NCBI RefSeq assembly: GCF_001515305.1
Contig: NZ_LNQV01000001.1
Coordinates: forward strand, 124,001 to 188,000
Direction of reading: 5' to 3'
Length of the DNA: 64,000 nt
DNA from: Aquitalea pelogenes
GTDB lineage: Bacteria > Pseudomonadota > Gammaproteobacteria > Burkholderiales > Chromobacteriaceae
The notes below the pieces were generated by a model that saw nothing but the letters and a program-made list of their open reading frames with translations, ran no database searches and was not told the origin of the DNA. Shown one piece after another: positions 26,587-35,881 of the stretch. How positions within the stretch are numbered: the stretch's first letter is position 1; each line of letters opens with the position of its first letter. A program made the translations under genes and the position numbers.

Positions 26587-27576
26587 TCACACCTTGTTGT
26601 CCAGCAGCCGGCCCTGCTCGAATGCCGTGGCATTGGCCAGCGTGGTTTCGGCAATATTGTCCAGCGCCTCGCGTGTAAGGAAACCCTGATGTGCTGTCAC
26701 CAGCACATTGGGGAAGGTCAGCAGGCGGGCCAGCTGGTCATCCTGCAAGCCGAGTTCCGAGTGGTTTTCAAAAAACACGCCCTCTTCCATCTCGTACACA
26801 TCAAGGCCCACACCAGCCAGCCGGCCATCCTTCAATGCGGCAATCAGTGCCGCTGTTTCAATCAGCCCACCCCGACTGGTATTGATCAATACTGCACCAG
26901 GCTTCATGCCGGCCAGTGAGCTGGCATTGATCATGTGCTGCGTCTCTGCCGTCAGTGGCAGATGCAGGCTGACCACATCACATTCCGCCAGTAACTGCGG
27001 CAGCGTGACATATTCAAAACCCAGCTTTTCATCCAGCCCGGCCTGCGGGAATACATCAAACGCCAACACCCGCATGCCAAAGCCCTTGGCAATGGAAATG
27101 GTTGCCTGGCCAATGCGCCCGGTACCTACCACGCCGATGGTCTTGCGATATAGATCGAAACCTACCAGCCCGTCCAGCGAGAAATCCATTTCGCGCACCC
27201 GGACATAGGATTTGTGAATACGCCGTACCACGGCCAGCAACAAGGCAAATGCATGTTCGGCCACCGCATGGGGCGAATAGGCTGGTACGCGCGTCACGGC
27301 AATGCCGTACTGGCGACAGGCTGCCAGATCCACGCCATTGAAACCGGCGCAGCGCAAGGTAATCAGACGCACGCCACGCGCCGCCAGACTGGCAATCACC
27401 TCGGCATCCAGCCGGTCATTGACAAAGGGACAGACCGCATCGACATCGTGCACCAGTTCCAGCGTGTCACGGTTGAGTCGTGGTTCGAAGTAGCTCAGTT
27501 GATGACCGAACTGCTGATTGGCACCATCCAGGCTTTGGCGGTCGTAGTTTTTGGTATCGAAAACAGCAATGCGCAT
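26587..27576 (-). CDS. ldhA: D-lactate dehydrogenase, 2-hydroxyacid dehydrogenase family
   Basis: The enzyme reduces pyruvate to D-lactate with NADH in fermentation. The 329-residue protein shows GVVGTGRIGQATISIAKGFGM (NAD-binding, about residue 150), catalytic Arg in INTSRGGLIE (about residue 234), the Asp/Glu region VGLDVYEMEEGVFFE and catalytic His in VTAHQGFLT (about residue 296). The CAGFNGVDL and the Glu-rich VYEMEEGVFFENHS insert match fermentative LdhA rather than glyoxylate or phosphoglycerate dehydrogenases. It fits facultative growth alongside the cbb3 oxidase. Confidence 0.88.
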   Translation of the reverse strand: MRIAVFDTKNYDRQSLDGANQQFGHQLSYFEPRLNRDTLELVHDVDAVCPFVNDRLDAEVIASLAARGVRLITLRCAGFNGVDLAACRQYGIAVTRVPAYSPHAVAEHAFALLLAVVRRIHKSYVRVREMDFSLDGLVGFDLYRKTIGVVGTGRIGQATISIAKGFGMRVLAFDVFPQAGLDEKLGFEYVTLPQLLAECDVVSLHLPLTAETQHMINASSLAGMKPGAVLINTSRGGLIETAALIAALKDGRLAGVGLDVYEMEEGVFFENHSELGLQDDQLARLLTFPNVLVTAHQGFLTREALDNIAETTLANATAFEQGRLLDNKV

Positions 27577-27667
27577 GTTGGCTCTCTGACGGCGATGGAT
27601 GAGCTTTCAGTATAAGCTGTCCACCCGAGCAACTGCTGCCTGCACGGCAGGGCTGCTGGAATAACAA

Positions 27668-27700
27668 AAACCCCGTAGAAACGATGTTCTATCGGGGTTT
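27668..27700 (-). terminator. Terminator of the initiator tRNA transcript
   Basis: On the minus strand AAACCCCG pairs with CGGGG and the following T run, with additional inner pairing, then TTTTTGTT. It lies 37 bases past the tRNA 3' end. Confidence 0.8.
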
Positions 27701-27736
27701 CCTGACTAGTGCCGACCATCACGCCGGGACTATTTT

Positions 27737-27813
<77 letters not shown>

Positions 27814-27862
27814 TCAGTGTTCTGTCGCTGTCTTCTGCTGTGTTTCTTCAGAAGAGGAGTGC

Positions 27863-27891
27863 ATAGTACAAGCAGGGCATTCGTCTGTCAA
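27863..27891 (-). promoter_or_regulatory. Initiator tRNA promoter
   Basis: Read on the minus strand, TTGACA (complement of 27886-27891) is followed after exactly 17 bases by TACTAT (complement of 27863-27868), about 50 bases before the tRNA. Confidence 0.8.
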
Positions 27892-27997
27892 CAGTTTCTT
27901 AAAATTTTTTTAATATGACAGCCAGCTTATTTGTAAAACTTATTAACATTTGCCGCTTTGCATGACACATCTTCTCAACATTGCTGGCCTAAAGTTA

Positions 27998-28205
27998 TAC
28001 CTGCGTTACCGCCAATCACTTCTGCCCCAAGAGTGCTTGGCAGCCCGCCGCACATCCCGTCACCGTTCTTGCGGTGAACGTGCGACAGACAGGTAGCCAG
28101 TGCAGTTCGAATCGTTCTGCGCCACCCCTCAGGTGTGCAGCACGTATTCTCCTAAGTGTTCATCACGGAAATTCAAGGCCGCCTCCCCGGGCGGCCTCTT
28201 TTTTT
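27998..28205 (+). ncRNA. Candidate independent small RNA, unassigned
   Basis: About 200 bases of structured sequence end in a canonical terminator although neither neighbour is on the plus strand. TACCTG (27998-28003) can pair with CAGGTA (28090-28095), enclosing a hairpin at 28023-28042 (loop AGTG) and a longer one (GCAC and TCACCG, 28050-28083, loop TTCTTG). A possible promoter is TAAAGT or TATACC near 27990-28001, with a poor -35. Length and a stand-alone terminator would suit 6S RNA, but I could not recognise the 6S core, and tmRNA, SRP and RNase P signatures are absent. Confidence 0.5.
28177..28205 (+). terminator. Strong plus-strand terminator of the candidate small RNA
   Basis: GGCCGCC and GGCGGCC form a perfect 7-bp stem with loop TCCCCG, followed by TCTTTTTTT on the plus strand. 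The minus strand offers only TTGAATTT, so it mainly serves a plus-strand transcript. Confidence 0.88.
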
Positions 28206-28209
28206 GCCC

Positions 28210-28830
28210 TCAGGAAACCGACAGGTGGCTGCTGGCCCGCAAACGGCGCCGGCCCAGCCAGGTACCGGCCAGCAGCAAGCCCATGATGCCGTAGCTGACA
28301 AAGGGCGACACAATCAGGAAACGCTCCACTGGCAACTGCCAGATCAGCAAGGCACGCAACAGCGTTTCAGCACACAATCCCCCGCCCCACAGCAAGGTGA
28401 GCTGGCGAATGCCGCGCCGAAAGGCTGCTTCCTGCCAGCGCACATCAAACCGCCACTCCCCTTCAGCCGATTCCCGCGCCACCGTTGCACGCGCCAGATA
28501 GAACAGCAGCGGCTTGGGCAGCAACAATGAGAGCAGGAATGCCAGGCCAATCAAACCGGACAGCAAGGATTCGCGCATCAGCAATACCCGCGGACTGCCA
28601 CCGAGCAAGATGGCCAGCAAGGACAGGGCAATGCCGCCCAGTACCAGCAGGCTGAGCGCATCAATACGGCGAAAGCGCAGCAACTCGACCACGCTCCAGG
28701 CAATGGGCGGCAAGGAAGATGTAATCAGCCCGGCAGTTTCGCCCCATTGCGGTTGTGCCCAGCGATAACACAGCCAGGGCAACACAAAGTTGGCAAGCAG
28801 TTCGGGAAGCAGTTGGTACAGGCGGGTCAT
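28210..28830 (-). CDS. VC0807-like integral membrane protein
   Basis: The 206-residue protein has about five or six hydrophobic segments and resembles the VC0807 family of proteobacterial inner-membrane proteins. Typical features are the N-terminal LLPELLANFVLPWLCY, then ITSSLPPIAWSVVELLRFRRIDALSLLVLGGIALSL, then the polar cytoplasmic stretch EGEWRFDVRWQEAAFRRGIRQLT. No catalytic motif is visible, and the function of the family is not established to my knowledge. It is monocistronic on the minus strand. Confidence 0.72.
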   Translation of the reverse strand: MTRLYQLLPELLANFVLPWLCYRWAQPQWGETAGLITSSLPPIAWSVVELLRFRRIDALSLLVLGGIALSLLAILLGGSPRVLLMRESLLSGLIGLAFLLSLLLPKPLLFYLARATVARESAEGEWRFDVRWQEAAFRRGIRQLTLLWGGGLCAETLLRALLIWQLPVERFLIVSPFVSYGIMGLLLAGTWLGRRRLRASSHLSVS

Positions 28831-28900
28831 GGAGAAAAGGGCTGGGAAACACGCAGGCAGTCATGATACGGCAGAATCCAAGTCACGCGCACCGGAAAAC

Positions 28901-28922
28901 AAAAACCCCGCCAACGGCGGGG
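28901..28922 (-). terminator. Terminator of the 61-residue gene
   Basis: CCCCGCC and GGCGGGG form a perfect 7-bp stem around AAC. The minus strand continues TTTTTGTTTT. It follows the small gene ending at 28969. Confidence 0.85.
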
Positions 28923-28968
28923 TGCTTTGCTTGATATCGACCCGGGTTCGTCGGGTCGGTGTGCGGGC

Positions 28969-29154
28969 TCAGGCGGCTGCGTGGATGAAGCCGTTGGCCG
29001 GGTAAAAGGCACTGGCGAGGCCAAGTACCGACTGGAATGTCACTTCAAACATCTTGCCTACCTGGCGGATGCTGACGACGGTGTAGTGGACGATATCGCC
29101 ACTGTCTTTATGCTCAAGTACGGTGTAACCCGGTTTCAATTGAGAGATTTGCAT
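28969..29154 (-). CDS. Small hypothetical protein, 61 residues
   Basis: I do not recognise this product. It begins MQISQLKPGYTVLEHKDSGDI and ends in FIHAAA; it is predicted to be soluble, largely beta, without Cys, membrane segment or signal peptide. It looks genuine: AAGGA sits about 9 bases before the ATG, the upstream 165 bases are AT-rich like a promoter region, and a strong terminator follows. The opening resembles small beta-barrel proteins generally, but no family can be claimed. Confidence 0.6.
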   Translation of the reverse strand: MQISQLKPGYTVLEHKDSGDIVHYTVVSIRQVGKMFEVTFQSVLGLASAFYPANGFIHAAA

Positions 29155-29320
29155 TTTTATATTTCCTTGTTTTTTTTATCATTGCGACAAAATTTTAGTT
29201 TGATCTAAAGGTTTAACACGTTATTGACAAATAAGCCAACAATATAGTTCCACATCTTTATGAGGAAAGACTCTAACAGCCCCAAATGACACATTCATGA
29301 CGTTTTTCTGGCACAACAAA

Positions 29321-29351
29321 GAAAAAGCCCTGCCGCATCAAGGGCAGGGCT
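29321..29351 (-). terminator. metG terminator
   Basis: AGCCCTGCC pairs with GGCAGGGCT around a short loop. On the minus strand it is followed by TTTTTC, 25 bases past the metG stop. Confidence 0.82.
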
Positions 29352-29375
29352 GTATGGGGGCGAAACGCAGTCCGC

Positions 29376-31436
29376 TTAACCGATACGCATGCCTGGTGCC
29401 GCGCCCTGATCCACGTCCAGCAGGAACAGGCCGCTATTGTCGTCAGCACCGGAGGCGCAGACGATCATGCCTTGCGACACGCCAAAGCGCATCTTGCGCT
29501 CGGCCAGATTGGCCACCACCACCACATTGCGGCCCACCAGCTTTTCCGGTTCCTGATAGGCAGAACGGATGCCGGAGAAGATATTGCGCTGTTCAAAGCC
29601 CAGGTCCACGGTGAACTGCAGCAGCTTGTCCGAACCTTCAACAAAGTTGCAGGCCAGTACTTTACCGATGCGCAGGTCTACCTTGGCAAAGTCGTCGATC
29701 TTGATGGTATCGGCCAGCGGCTCGTAAGCAGTGGCAGCCGGGGCATTGCTGGTGGCTTGCATATTCTGTTTGTTTGCTTCGATCAGTTTGTCGATCAGCG
29801 CCGGGTCGATGCGCTGCATCAGGTGCTGATAAGTATTGATGGTATTGCCCAACAGCAGGCTGTCGGCATCGGACCAGGCCAGCGGCGCCACGCCAAGGAA
29901 GGCTTCCACGCCTTCGGCCAGCTTGGGCAGTACCGGCTTCAGGTAGATGGTGAGCAGGCGGAAGGCGTTGATCAGCACGGTGCAGACTTCCTGCAGGCGT
30001 GCGTCCTGCCCTTCCTGCTTGGCCAGTTCCCACGGCTTGTTGGCGTCGACGTAGGCATTCACCTCGTCGGCCAGTGCCATCACGTCGCGCAGTGCCTTGG
30101 CGTACTCACGTGCTTCAAACGCGGCTGCCAGTTCCGGCGCAGCGGCTTGCAGCTTGTGCAGGATGGCGGTATCCGCCACGCTGTCGGCCAGCTTGCCACC
30201 AAAGCGCTTGCTGATGAAACCGGCGGAGCGGCTGGCGATGTTGACATACTTGCCCACCAGATCGGAATTCACGCGGGCCACGAAGTCATTGAGGTTGAGG
30301 TCGATGTCTTCGATACGGCCGTTGAGCTTGGCGGCCATGTAGTAGCGCATCCACTCCGGGTTCAGGCCGCAGTCCAGATAGCTCTTGGCCTGGATGAAGG
30401 TGCCGCGCGACTTGGACATCTTCTGCCCGTCCACGGTGAGGAAGCCGTGGGCAAACACGCCGGTGGGCGCACGCAGACCGGAGTAATGCAGCATGGCCGG
30501 CCAGAACAGTGCGTGGAAGTACAGGATGTCCTTGCCGATGAAGTGATACATCTCGGCGTCCGAATCCGGTTTGAACCAGGCGTCAAAATCGATGCCCTTG
30601 CTGTCGCACAGGTTCTTGAAGCTGGCCATGTAGCCGATCGGCGCATCCAGCCACACATAGAAGTACTTGCCCGGTGCATCCGGAATCTCAAAACCGAAAT
30701 ACGGTGCATCGCGGCTGATGTCCCAGTCCTGCAGGCCGCCTTCGATCCACTCGTTCATCTTGTTGAGCGACTCGGGCTGCAGGTGCGGCTGGCTCACGCC
30801 ATCGGCACGGGTGCTGCTGCCGCTGGTCCAGCCCTTGAGGAAGTCGGCACACTCGCCCAGGCGGAAGAAGTAGTGTTCGGAGGTTTTCAGTACCGGCTTG
30901 GCACCGGACACCGCCGAGTACGGGTTCTTCAGTTCGGTCGGGTTGTAAGTGGCACCGCACACTTCACAGTTGTCACCGTACTGGTCCTTGGCGGCGCACT
31001 TGGGGCATTCGCCCTTGACGAAGCGGTCCGGCAGGAACATCTGCTTTTCCGGGTCGAACAGTTGCTCGATGGTGCGGCTGGAAATCTTGTCATCCGCACG
31101 CAGGGCCTTGTACACCTGCTCGGCGAATGCTTTGTTTTCCGGACTGTTGGTGCTGTAGTAGTTGTCGTGGCCAATCAGGAAGCCCTGCGAATCAGCCAGA
31201 TGCAGCTCGCGTACTGCATCCACCAGCTGGGTCGGGGTGATGCCCTGCTTTTCGGCGGCCAGCATGATGGGGGCGCCGTGGGTGTCGTCCGCGCACACGT
31301 AATAGCATTCGTGCCCGCGCATTTTCTGGAAACGCACCCAGACGTCGGTCTGGATCTGTTCCAGCATGTGGCCCAGATGCAGCCCCGCGTTGGCGTAAGG
31401 CAGTGCACTGGTTACCAGAATCTTGCGTTTGCTCAT
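29376..31436 (-). CDS. metG: Methionyl-tRNA synthetase
   Basis: MetG charges tRNA-Met and tRNA-fMet. The 686-residue protein is the long form: catalytic Rossmann domain with the HIGH-type motif [12 protein letters not shown] (residues 14-25), a zinc knuckle [18 protein letters not shown] (about residues 146-163), KMSKS in [13 protein letters not shown] (about residue 336), a helical anticodon-binding domain, and a C-terminal tRNA-binding domain from [21 protein letters not shown] (about residue 590) that mediates dimerisation. It is divergent from nothing close and has its own terminator. It neighbours mrp beyond mdfA, a common betaproteobacterial association. Confidence 0.97.
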   Translation of the reverse strand: MSKRKILVTSALPYANAGLHLGHMLEQIQTDVWVRFQKMRGHECYYVCADDTHGAPIMLAAEKQGITPTQLVDAVRELHLADSQGFLIGHDNYYSTNSPENKAFAEQVYKALRADDKISSRTIEQLFDPEKQMFLPDRFVKGECPKCAAKDQYGDNCEVCGATYNPTELKNPYSAVSGAKPVLKTSEHYFFRLGECADFLKGWTSGSSTRADGVSQPHLQPESLNKMNEWIEGGLQDWDISRDAPYFGFEIPDAPGKYFYVWLDAPIGYMASFKNLCDSKGIDFDAWFKPDSDAEMYHFIGKDILYFHALFWPAMLHYSGLRAPTGVFAHGFLTVDGQKMSKSRGTFIQAKSYLDCGLNPEWMRYYMAAKLNGRIEDIDLNLNDFVARVNSDLVGKYVNIASRSAGFISKRFGGKLADSVADTAILHKLQAAAPELAAAFEAREYAKALRDVMALADEVNAYVDANKPWELAKQEGQDARLQEVCTVLINAFRLLTIYLKPVLPKLAEGVEAFLGVAPLAWSDADSLLLGNTINTYQHLMQRIDPALIDKLIEANKQNMQATSNAPAATAYEPLADTIKIDDFAKVDLRIGKVLACNFVEGSDKLLQFTVDLGFEQRNIFSGIRSAYQEPEKLVGRNVVVVANLAERKMRFGVSQGMIVCASGADDNSGLFLLDVDQGAAPGMRIG

Positions 31437-31516
31437 TGTGGGTGTTCCTGATGGTAAGCGATCTCAAGCCGTCGATTATAGAGCCGTATCACCTTACCGG
31501 TCACGGCACTGTTCGG

Positions 31517-31558
31517 CAAAAACCCGGTGGATGGGCGATAAAAGCCATCATACCGGGT
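31517..31558 (-). terminator. mdfA terminator
   Basis: ACCCGGT (31522-31528) pairs with ACCGGGT (31552-31558), with an inner GATGG/CCATC stem. The minus strand continues TTTTTG. It lies 25 bases past the mdfA stop. Confidence 0.75.
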
Positions 31559-31582
31559 GCCTGGTGCAGGGAAAATCGTGGT

Positions 31583-32842
31583 TCAGCTGTTCTGGCCCTG
31601 CAGCTCCAGCGGCAGGTAATCGGCCGGTGCGGCGCGCTCGGCCATGGCCTGCGGCACGGTGCGGCGCGCCAGCAGAACGAACAACACGGCAGTCAGTACC
31701 GAGCAAGCGGCAAAGCCGGCCATACCACCAGCCATATAAGCCAGACGGAACAGCTCGATACCCAGTGCATAGCCAGCCATCGACAACATGCTCATGGCGG
31801 CCGATACCGTGCCCTTGGCCACCGGGGATGACATCAGGGCAAAGCGGTACAACACACCAAAGCTCAGTCCTTCGCCAAAACTCATCAGGCTCATGCCGGC
31901 CACCATCAGCCACACCGGCTCGGCGGTGAACAGCACACCAGCCAGCATCAAGAGCAGGCCGCCAACAATCGGGCCCATGCCGACAAAGACCGAACGACCG
32001 AGCGGCCAGCGATCCGCCACCATGGCCAGCGCAAAGTTGCCGGCAATCAGCCCGCCAAATACCGGCAACTGCATCAGGCCGTATTCCACAGTACTCATGC
32101 CAAGGTCACGCACCAGCAGTACCGGCGACAAGGCAATCCAGCCCATCAGCGGCAGGGCCAGCAGTGGAATGCACAGCGCAGACAGCACAAAGCGCGACTG
32201 TTTCAGCAAGCGCAGGTAATCGGCCCCCATCTGCGTCAAGGGCTGGCGGTTCTGACCCGGCACCACGGTTTCCGGCATCTTCCACACCAGCCCCAGCAGG
32301 GCAAGACCAGCCAGCGCGGCAATCACCAGGAAGCAACTGCGCCAGGGGGCGATTTCCACCAGCGCGGCACCAGCCAGCGGGCCGACCAGTGGTGCAATCA
32401 GCGCCACATTGGCCATCAGCGCGGTTACCTTGACTGCCGTGGTTTCCTCAAATGCCTCTTGTACTGCGGCATAGCCCACCGCATTGATAAAGCACAAGCC
32501 CATGCCCTGCACCACGCGCAGCGCAATGAAAGCTTCGATGGAATGAACCAGATAAGTGGCAAGGCAGGACAGCATGAAAAAGGCCACGCCGAACAACAGT
32601 ACCGGGCGACGACCGATACGGTCCGACAGGGGGCCGGTCAGCCAGGGCAACAAGGCACCGCCAACCAGAAAAGCCGTCATGGAAGTGGGCACCCAGCTGC
32701 TGCCCACCAGAAACTCGCGGGTAACCTGCAACATGGCGGGTTGCACCATGTCATTGGCGATATAAACGGCAAATTCGAACAAAACCAGCGCCAGCGGAAA
32801 CAGCAGATTCGCCGCGCTGAGGGAAACATGTTTGGACTGCAA
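31583..32842 (-). CDS. mdfA: Multidrug efflux MFS transporter, MdfA-like
   Basis: This 12-segment major facilitator antiporter resembles E. coli MdfA throughout. The first helix LLFPLALVLFEFAVYIANDMVQPAML keeps the membrane-embedded Glu and Asp of MdfA that couple protons and cationic drugs. Motif A is GPLSDRIGRRPVLL, and motif C lies near GPLAGAALVEIAPWRS. I place the start at a TTG (32842) that has AAAGG eight bases upstream and aligns with the MdfA N terminus, giving 419 residues; TTG codons at 32866 and 32863 are alternatives. It probably exports lipophilic cations and some neutral drugs. Confidence 0.88.
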   Translation of the reverse strand: MQSKHVSLSAANLLFPLALVLFEFAVYIANDMVQPAMLQVTREFLVGSSWVPTSMTAFLVGGALLPWLTGPLSDRIGRRPVLLFGVAFFMLSCLATYLVHSIEAFIALRVVQGMGLCFINAVGYAAVQEAFEETTAVKVTALMANVALIAPLVGPLAGAALVEIAPWRSCFLVIAALAGLALLGLVWKMPETVVPGQNRQPLTQMGADYLRLLKQSRFVLSALCIPLLALPLMGWIALSPVLLVRDLGMSTVEYGLMQLPVFGGLIAGNFALAMVADRWPLGRSVFVGMGPIVGGLLLMLAGVLFTAEPVWLMVAGMSLMSFGEGLSFGVLYRFALMSSPVAKGTVSAAMSMLSMAGYALGIELFRLAYMAGGMAGFAACSVLTAVLFVLLARRTVPQAMAERAAPADYLPLELQGQNS

Positions 32843-33137
32843 GACAACAACCTTTCTTGGCAACAAAGATCATGGCCACGGCCTGACAGGGCCGAACCCG
32901 GGCGTGGCAGAAAACAGCAGCCAGCGCACGAAAAAAAGCCGGGAATTCTACACAGATCAAGTGCTTGCGGCAAATTAATTCAAGATGAAGCAATAATTGC
33001 AGACACAACTTGCCCAAGGCCAAACCCATAGCCAGCACAGGCGCGCGGGAGTAACATGCCCACTTACAGAAGGGACAACACCGCTGTCCCAAAAACATAG
33101 TAAAATTGTCGGGTATTCACCCACTTCCATCGCCCCC

Positions 33138-34291
33138 ATGCTCTCCAAACTGACCAAGCTGTTCGGCAACAAGCCGGACGCAGATAGCGCAGCCGATACC
33201 ATGACCCTGACCGACGCCCAAGTGCTGGAGGCCGTTGCCGGCCTGACCGACAGCAATACCGGTAAAACCTATGTTGCCGCCAAGGCAGTGAAGAACATCA
33301 AGATCAGCGCTGATCAGCTGTCGCTGGACGTGGTACTGGCCTATCCGGCCGCCAGCCAGTTTGCACGGGTGGCCGAAGAATTCCGCACTGCCTTGCAATC
33401 CGTCGCGGCAGGCCGTGCATTGAATGTAAGCGTGAGAAGCCAGATTACCAGCCACGCAGCCCAGCGCGGCGTTCCCCTGTTGCCTGGCGTGAAAAACGTG
33501 ATTGCCGTGGCATCCGGCAAGGGCGGTGTGGGCAAATCCACCACGGCGGTCAACCTTGCGCTGCCTTGCAAGCCGAAGGGGCACGCGTAGGGATTCTGGA
33601 TGCCGACATCTACGGCCCCTCGCAACCGCTGATGCTGGGCCTGCAAGGCCAGCGCCCGGAAACGCCGGATGGCAAGAGCCTGCAACCCATCATCAATTAC
33701 GGCATCCAGACCATGTCCATCGGCTATCTGGTAGATGCCGACCAGGCCATGGTGTGGCGCGGCCCGATGGTGAGCCAGGCCTTGCAACAACTGCTGAATG
33801 ACACCCGCTGGGACAATCTGGATTATCTGGTCATCGACATGCCGCCGGGTACCGGTGACATCCAGCTCACCCTGTCGCAGAAAGTACCGGTGACGGGTGC
33901 CTTGATTGTCACCACGCCGCAAGACATTGCCCTGCTGGATGCCCGCAAGGGTGTCACCATGTTCCAGAAAGTGGGTGTACCCATTCTGGGCATGGTGGAA
34001 AACATGGCCATCCATATTTGCAGCAACTGCGGTCATGCCGAACACATTTTCGGCGAAGGCGGTGCTGCGCGCATGGCTGCCGACTTTGGCGTGGAGGTGT
34101 TGGGCTCGCTGCCGCTGGACATGGGTATCCGCCTGGCGGTAGACCAGGGCAAACCCACCGTCGCCGCCGACCCAGATGGCAACGTGGCCGCCCTGTACAA
34201 GGACATTGCCCGCAAACTGGCGGTGAAGGTGGGCGAAAAGGCCCAGGACTTCTCCGGCAAGTTCCCCAAGATCGTCATCCAGAACAACTAA
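33138..34291 (+). CDS. apbC: Iron-sulfur cluster carrier protein, Mrp/ApbC (frameshifted)
   Basis: Mrp/ApbC is a P-loop ATPase that delivers Fe-S clusters. The N-terminal part contains a MIP18-like domain (EAVAGLTDSNTGKTYVAAKAVKNIKI) and Walker A VASGKGGVGKSTTAVNLAL; the remainder, from LQAEGARVGILDADIYGPSQP to FPKIVIQNN, including the CxxC motif ICSNCGH, is in another frame. One missing base after 33563 (GCGCTG-CCTTGCAA, expected GCCTTG) explains the switch. The repaired protein has about 384 residues. The start could also be the Met at 33201. The divergent neighbour is mdfA; murI follows within 11 bases. Confidence 0.88.
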
Positions 34292-34301
34292 GCCGCACAG
34301 C

Positions 34302-35081
34302 ATGATTGCGATGTTCGATTCCGGGCTGGGTGGGCTATCCATCTGGCGTGCCGTTCAGGCTACCCTGCCTGACTGGCCCATTACCTACCTGGCGGATCAG
34401 GCTTACTGCCCCTATGGCGGACGCAGCAAGGCCGAAATCATCGAGCGCAGCCTGAAAGTCGGCCGCTACCTGCACAGCCAGGGTGCCAGCTTGCTGGTGG
34501 TGGCCTGCAATACCGCCACCACCGCCGCCGTGGCCGCGCTGCGCCAGCACCTGCCCATTCCCATCGTCGGCGTGGAGCCGGCCATCAAGCCGGCTGCGGC
34601 AGCCAGCCGGACCGGCCGCATTGCCGTGCTAGCCACCCAGGCCACGCTGGCCAGCGAACGGGTACAGGCACTGCTGGACAAACATGCCGGGGAGGTGGAA
34701 GTCCTGCGTCGCCCCGGTGTGGGCTGGGTGGAACAGGTGGAAGCGGGAGAGCTCGACAGCGCCCTCACCCGCGCCCGGGTTGCCGCCGTGGTGCAGCCGC
34801 TGCTACAGGAAAACATCGACCACATCGCCCTGGGTTGCACGCACTACCCCTTCCTGTCACCGCTGATCCGCGAGCTGACCGGCGAGCAGATTGCGCTGTA
34901 CGACCCGGCCGAGGCCATTGCCCGGCGCGTGGACTCGCTGCTGCAGCAACATGGCAGCGACAGTATTGGCGATCGCTGCTACCGTTTCATCACCACCGCG
35001 CCGGACACCCAGCCCATGGCCAGCATGCTGCCATTGCTGATCGGTCACGGCCATGCTGTCGAATCCCTGAATCTGGAGTAA
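34302..35081 (+). CDS. murI: Glutamate racemase
   Basis: MurI makes D-glutamate for peptidoglycan. The 259-residue enzyme has the opening MIAMFDSGLGGLSI (catalytic-pocket Asp), the first catalytic cysteine in LVVACNTATTAAV (about residue 67), and the second in ALGCTHYPFL (about residue 179), with the conserved YLADQAYCPYGGRS between. It begins 11 bases after apbC and sits four bases before the barnase-like gene, so these may share a transcript. Confidence 0.95.
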   Translation: MIAMFDSGLGGLSIWRAVQATLPDWPITYLADQAYCPYGGRSKAEIIERSLKVGRYLHSQGASLLVVACNTATTAAVAALRQHLPIPIVGVEPAIKPAAAASRTGRIAVLATQATLASERVQALLDKHAGEVEVLRRPGVGWVEQVEAGELDSALTRARVAAVVQPLLQENIDHIALGCTHYPFLSPLIRELTGEQIALYDPAEAIARRVDSLLQQHGSDSIGDRCYRFITTAPDTQPMASMLPLLIGHGHAVESLNLE

Positions 35082-35084
35082 AAC

Positions 35085-35537
35085 ATGCGGCTACGTCACG
35101 TCTTGCAAGCACTGCTGCTCACCACCCTGCTCGCCCCCGCAGCCTGGGCCTTGCCCCGGTGCAGCGATGTTGCCGGCATGGTGAACCAGCAAACCGGCAA
35201 CCGGCTGGACACAGCCGAACTTGGCAACGTATTGCAGACACTGAAACAAACCGGCCGTCTGCCGGATCAGTTCATTCCCAAACGTCAGGCGCAAGCCGCG
35301 GGCTGGCAACCGGGCCGCAGCCTGTGGAGCGTTCCCGCCCTGCAAGGCAAATCCATTGGTGGCGACCGGTTCGGCAATTACGAAAAGCAGCTGCCGAAGG
35401 GGCAATGGCAGGAAGCGGATTTGAACTATAAAGGTGGCAAGCGTGGCGCCAATCGCCTGGTATTTTCCCGTGCCGGCCAGCGCTTTGTTTCTGTCGATCA
35501 CTACCAGCGCTTTATCGAGGTGCCTGCATGTCAGTAA
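35085..35537 (+). CDS. Secreted ribonuclease of the barnase family
   Basis: The 150-residue precursor has a signal peptide ending PAAWA, so the RNase is exported. The mature domain matches barnase: it has the catalytic Glu110 in WQEADLNY, Arg120 and Arg124 in GKRGANRLVFS, and general acid His139 in VDHYQRFIE. Two cysteines (residues 26 and 149) could form a disulfide, which Bacillus barnase lacks. The next gene encodes a barstar-type inhibitor and overlaps this stop by ten bases. It therefore looks like a secreted RNase with cytoplasmic immunity, usable for RNA scavenging or competition. Confidence 0.9.
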   Translation: MRLRHVLQALLLTTLLAPAAWALPRCSDVAGMVNQQTGNRLDTAELGNVLQTLKQTGRLPDQFIPKRQAQAAGWQPGRSLWSVPALQGKSIGGDRFGNYEKQLPKGQWQEADLNYKGGKRGANRLVFSRAGQRFVSVDHYQRFIEVPACQ

Positions 35538-35806
35538 CCATCTGCCAGTTGCAACAGATCACATCACTGGAACAGTTTTACGATGAAATCAGCCGCCAGC
35601 TGCACTTGCCATCCCACTTCGGCCGCAATCTGGATGCCCTGTACGACAGCCTGAGCGGCGATATCAGCGGCCCGTTTGAAATTGTCTGGCGCGACACCGA
35701 GCTATCCCGCAGCAAACTGGGAGCAGATGTCTACGCCACGCTGCTGGAAATCCTGCAATCGGTGGCGGAAGAACGTGGCGATGTGACGCTGGACATTCAC
35801 CACTGA
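35528..35806 (+). CDS. Barstar-family ribonuclease inhibitor
   Basis: This 92-residue cytoplasmic protein has the barstar hallmark HFGRNLDALYDSLSGDI at residues 30-46, where barstar blocks the barnase active site, including the Asp that mimics the RNA phosphate. It overlaps the ribonuclease gene by ten bases, so inhibitor and enzyme are made together and the producer is protected from enzyme that folds before export. A bidirectional terminator follows. Confidence 0.9.
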   Translation: MSVTICQLQQITSLEQFYDEISRQLHLPSHFGRNLDALYDSLSGDISGPFEIVWRDTELSRSKLGADVYATLLEILQSVAEERGDVTLDIHH

Positions 35807-35827
35807 ACGTTGTCGCTCGTACTCCAG

Positions 35828-35857
35828 CAAAAAAGGCTGCCAGATGGCAGCCTTTTT
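35828..35857. terminator. Bidirectional terminator
   Basis: AAAAGGCTGCC and GGCAGCCTTTT pair perfectly around AGAT, with T runs both ways. It ends the apbC-murI-RNase-inhibitor unit and the convergent aminotransferase gene. Confidence 0.88.
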
Positions 35858-35881
35858 GTTGATCACCCGTCACCGGCCCTA

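Larger units (their letters stand above)
27892..28209 (+). other. Intergenic region housing a candidate small RNA
   Basis: No protein-coding gene is supported here. The left part is AT-rich; the right part, from about 27998, has several hairpins and ends in a strong plus-strand terminator, although no plus-strand gene lies nearby. See the separate RNA entry. Confidence 0.5.

Noticed and set aside
27998-28205. Firm assignment as 6S RNA
   Set aside because: Length and context suit 6S, but I could not draw the single long hairpin with a central bubble, so it is left unassigned.
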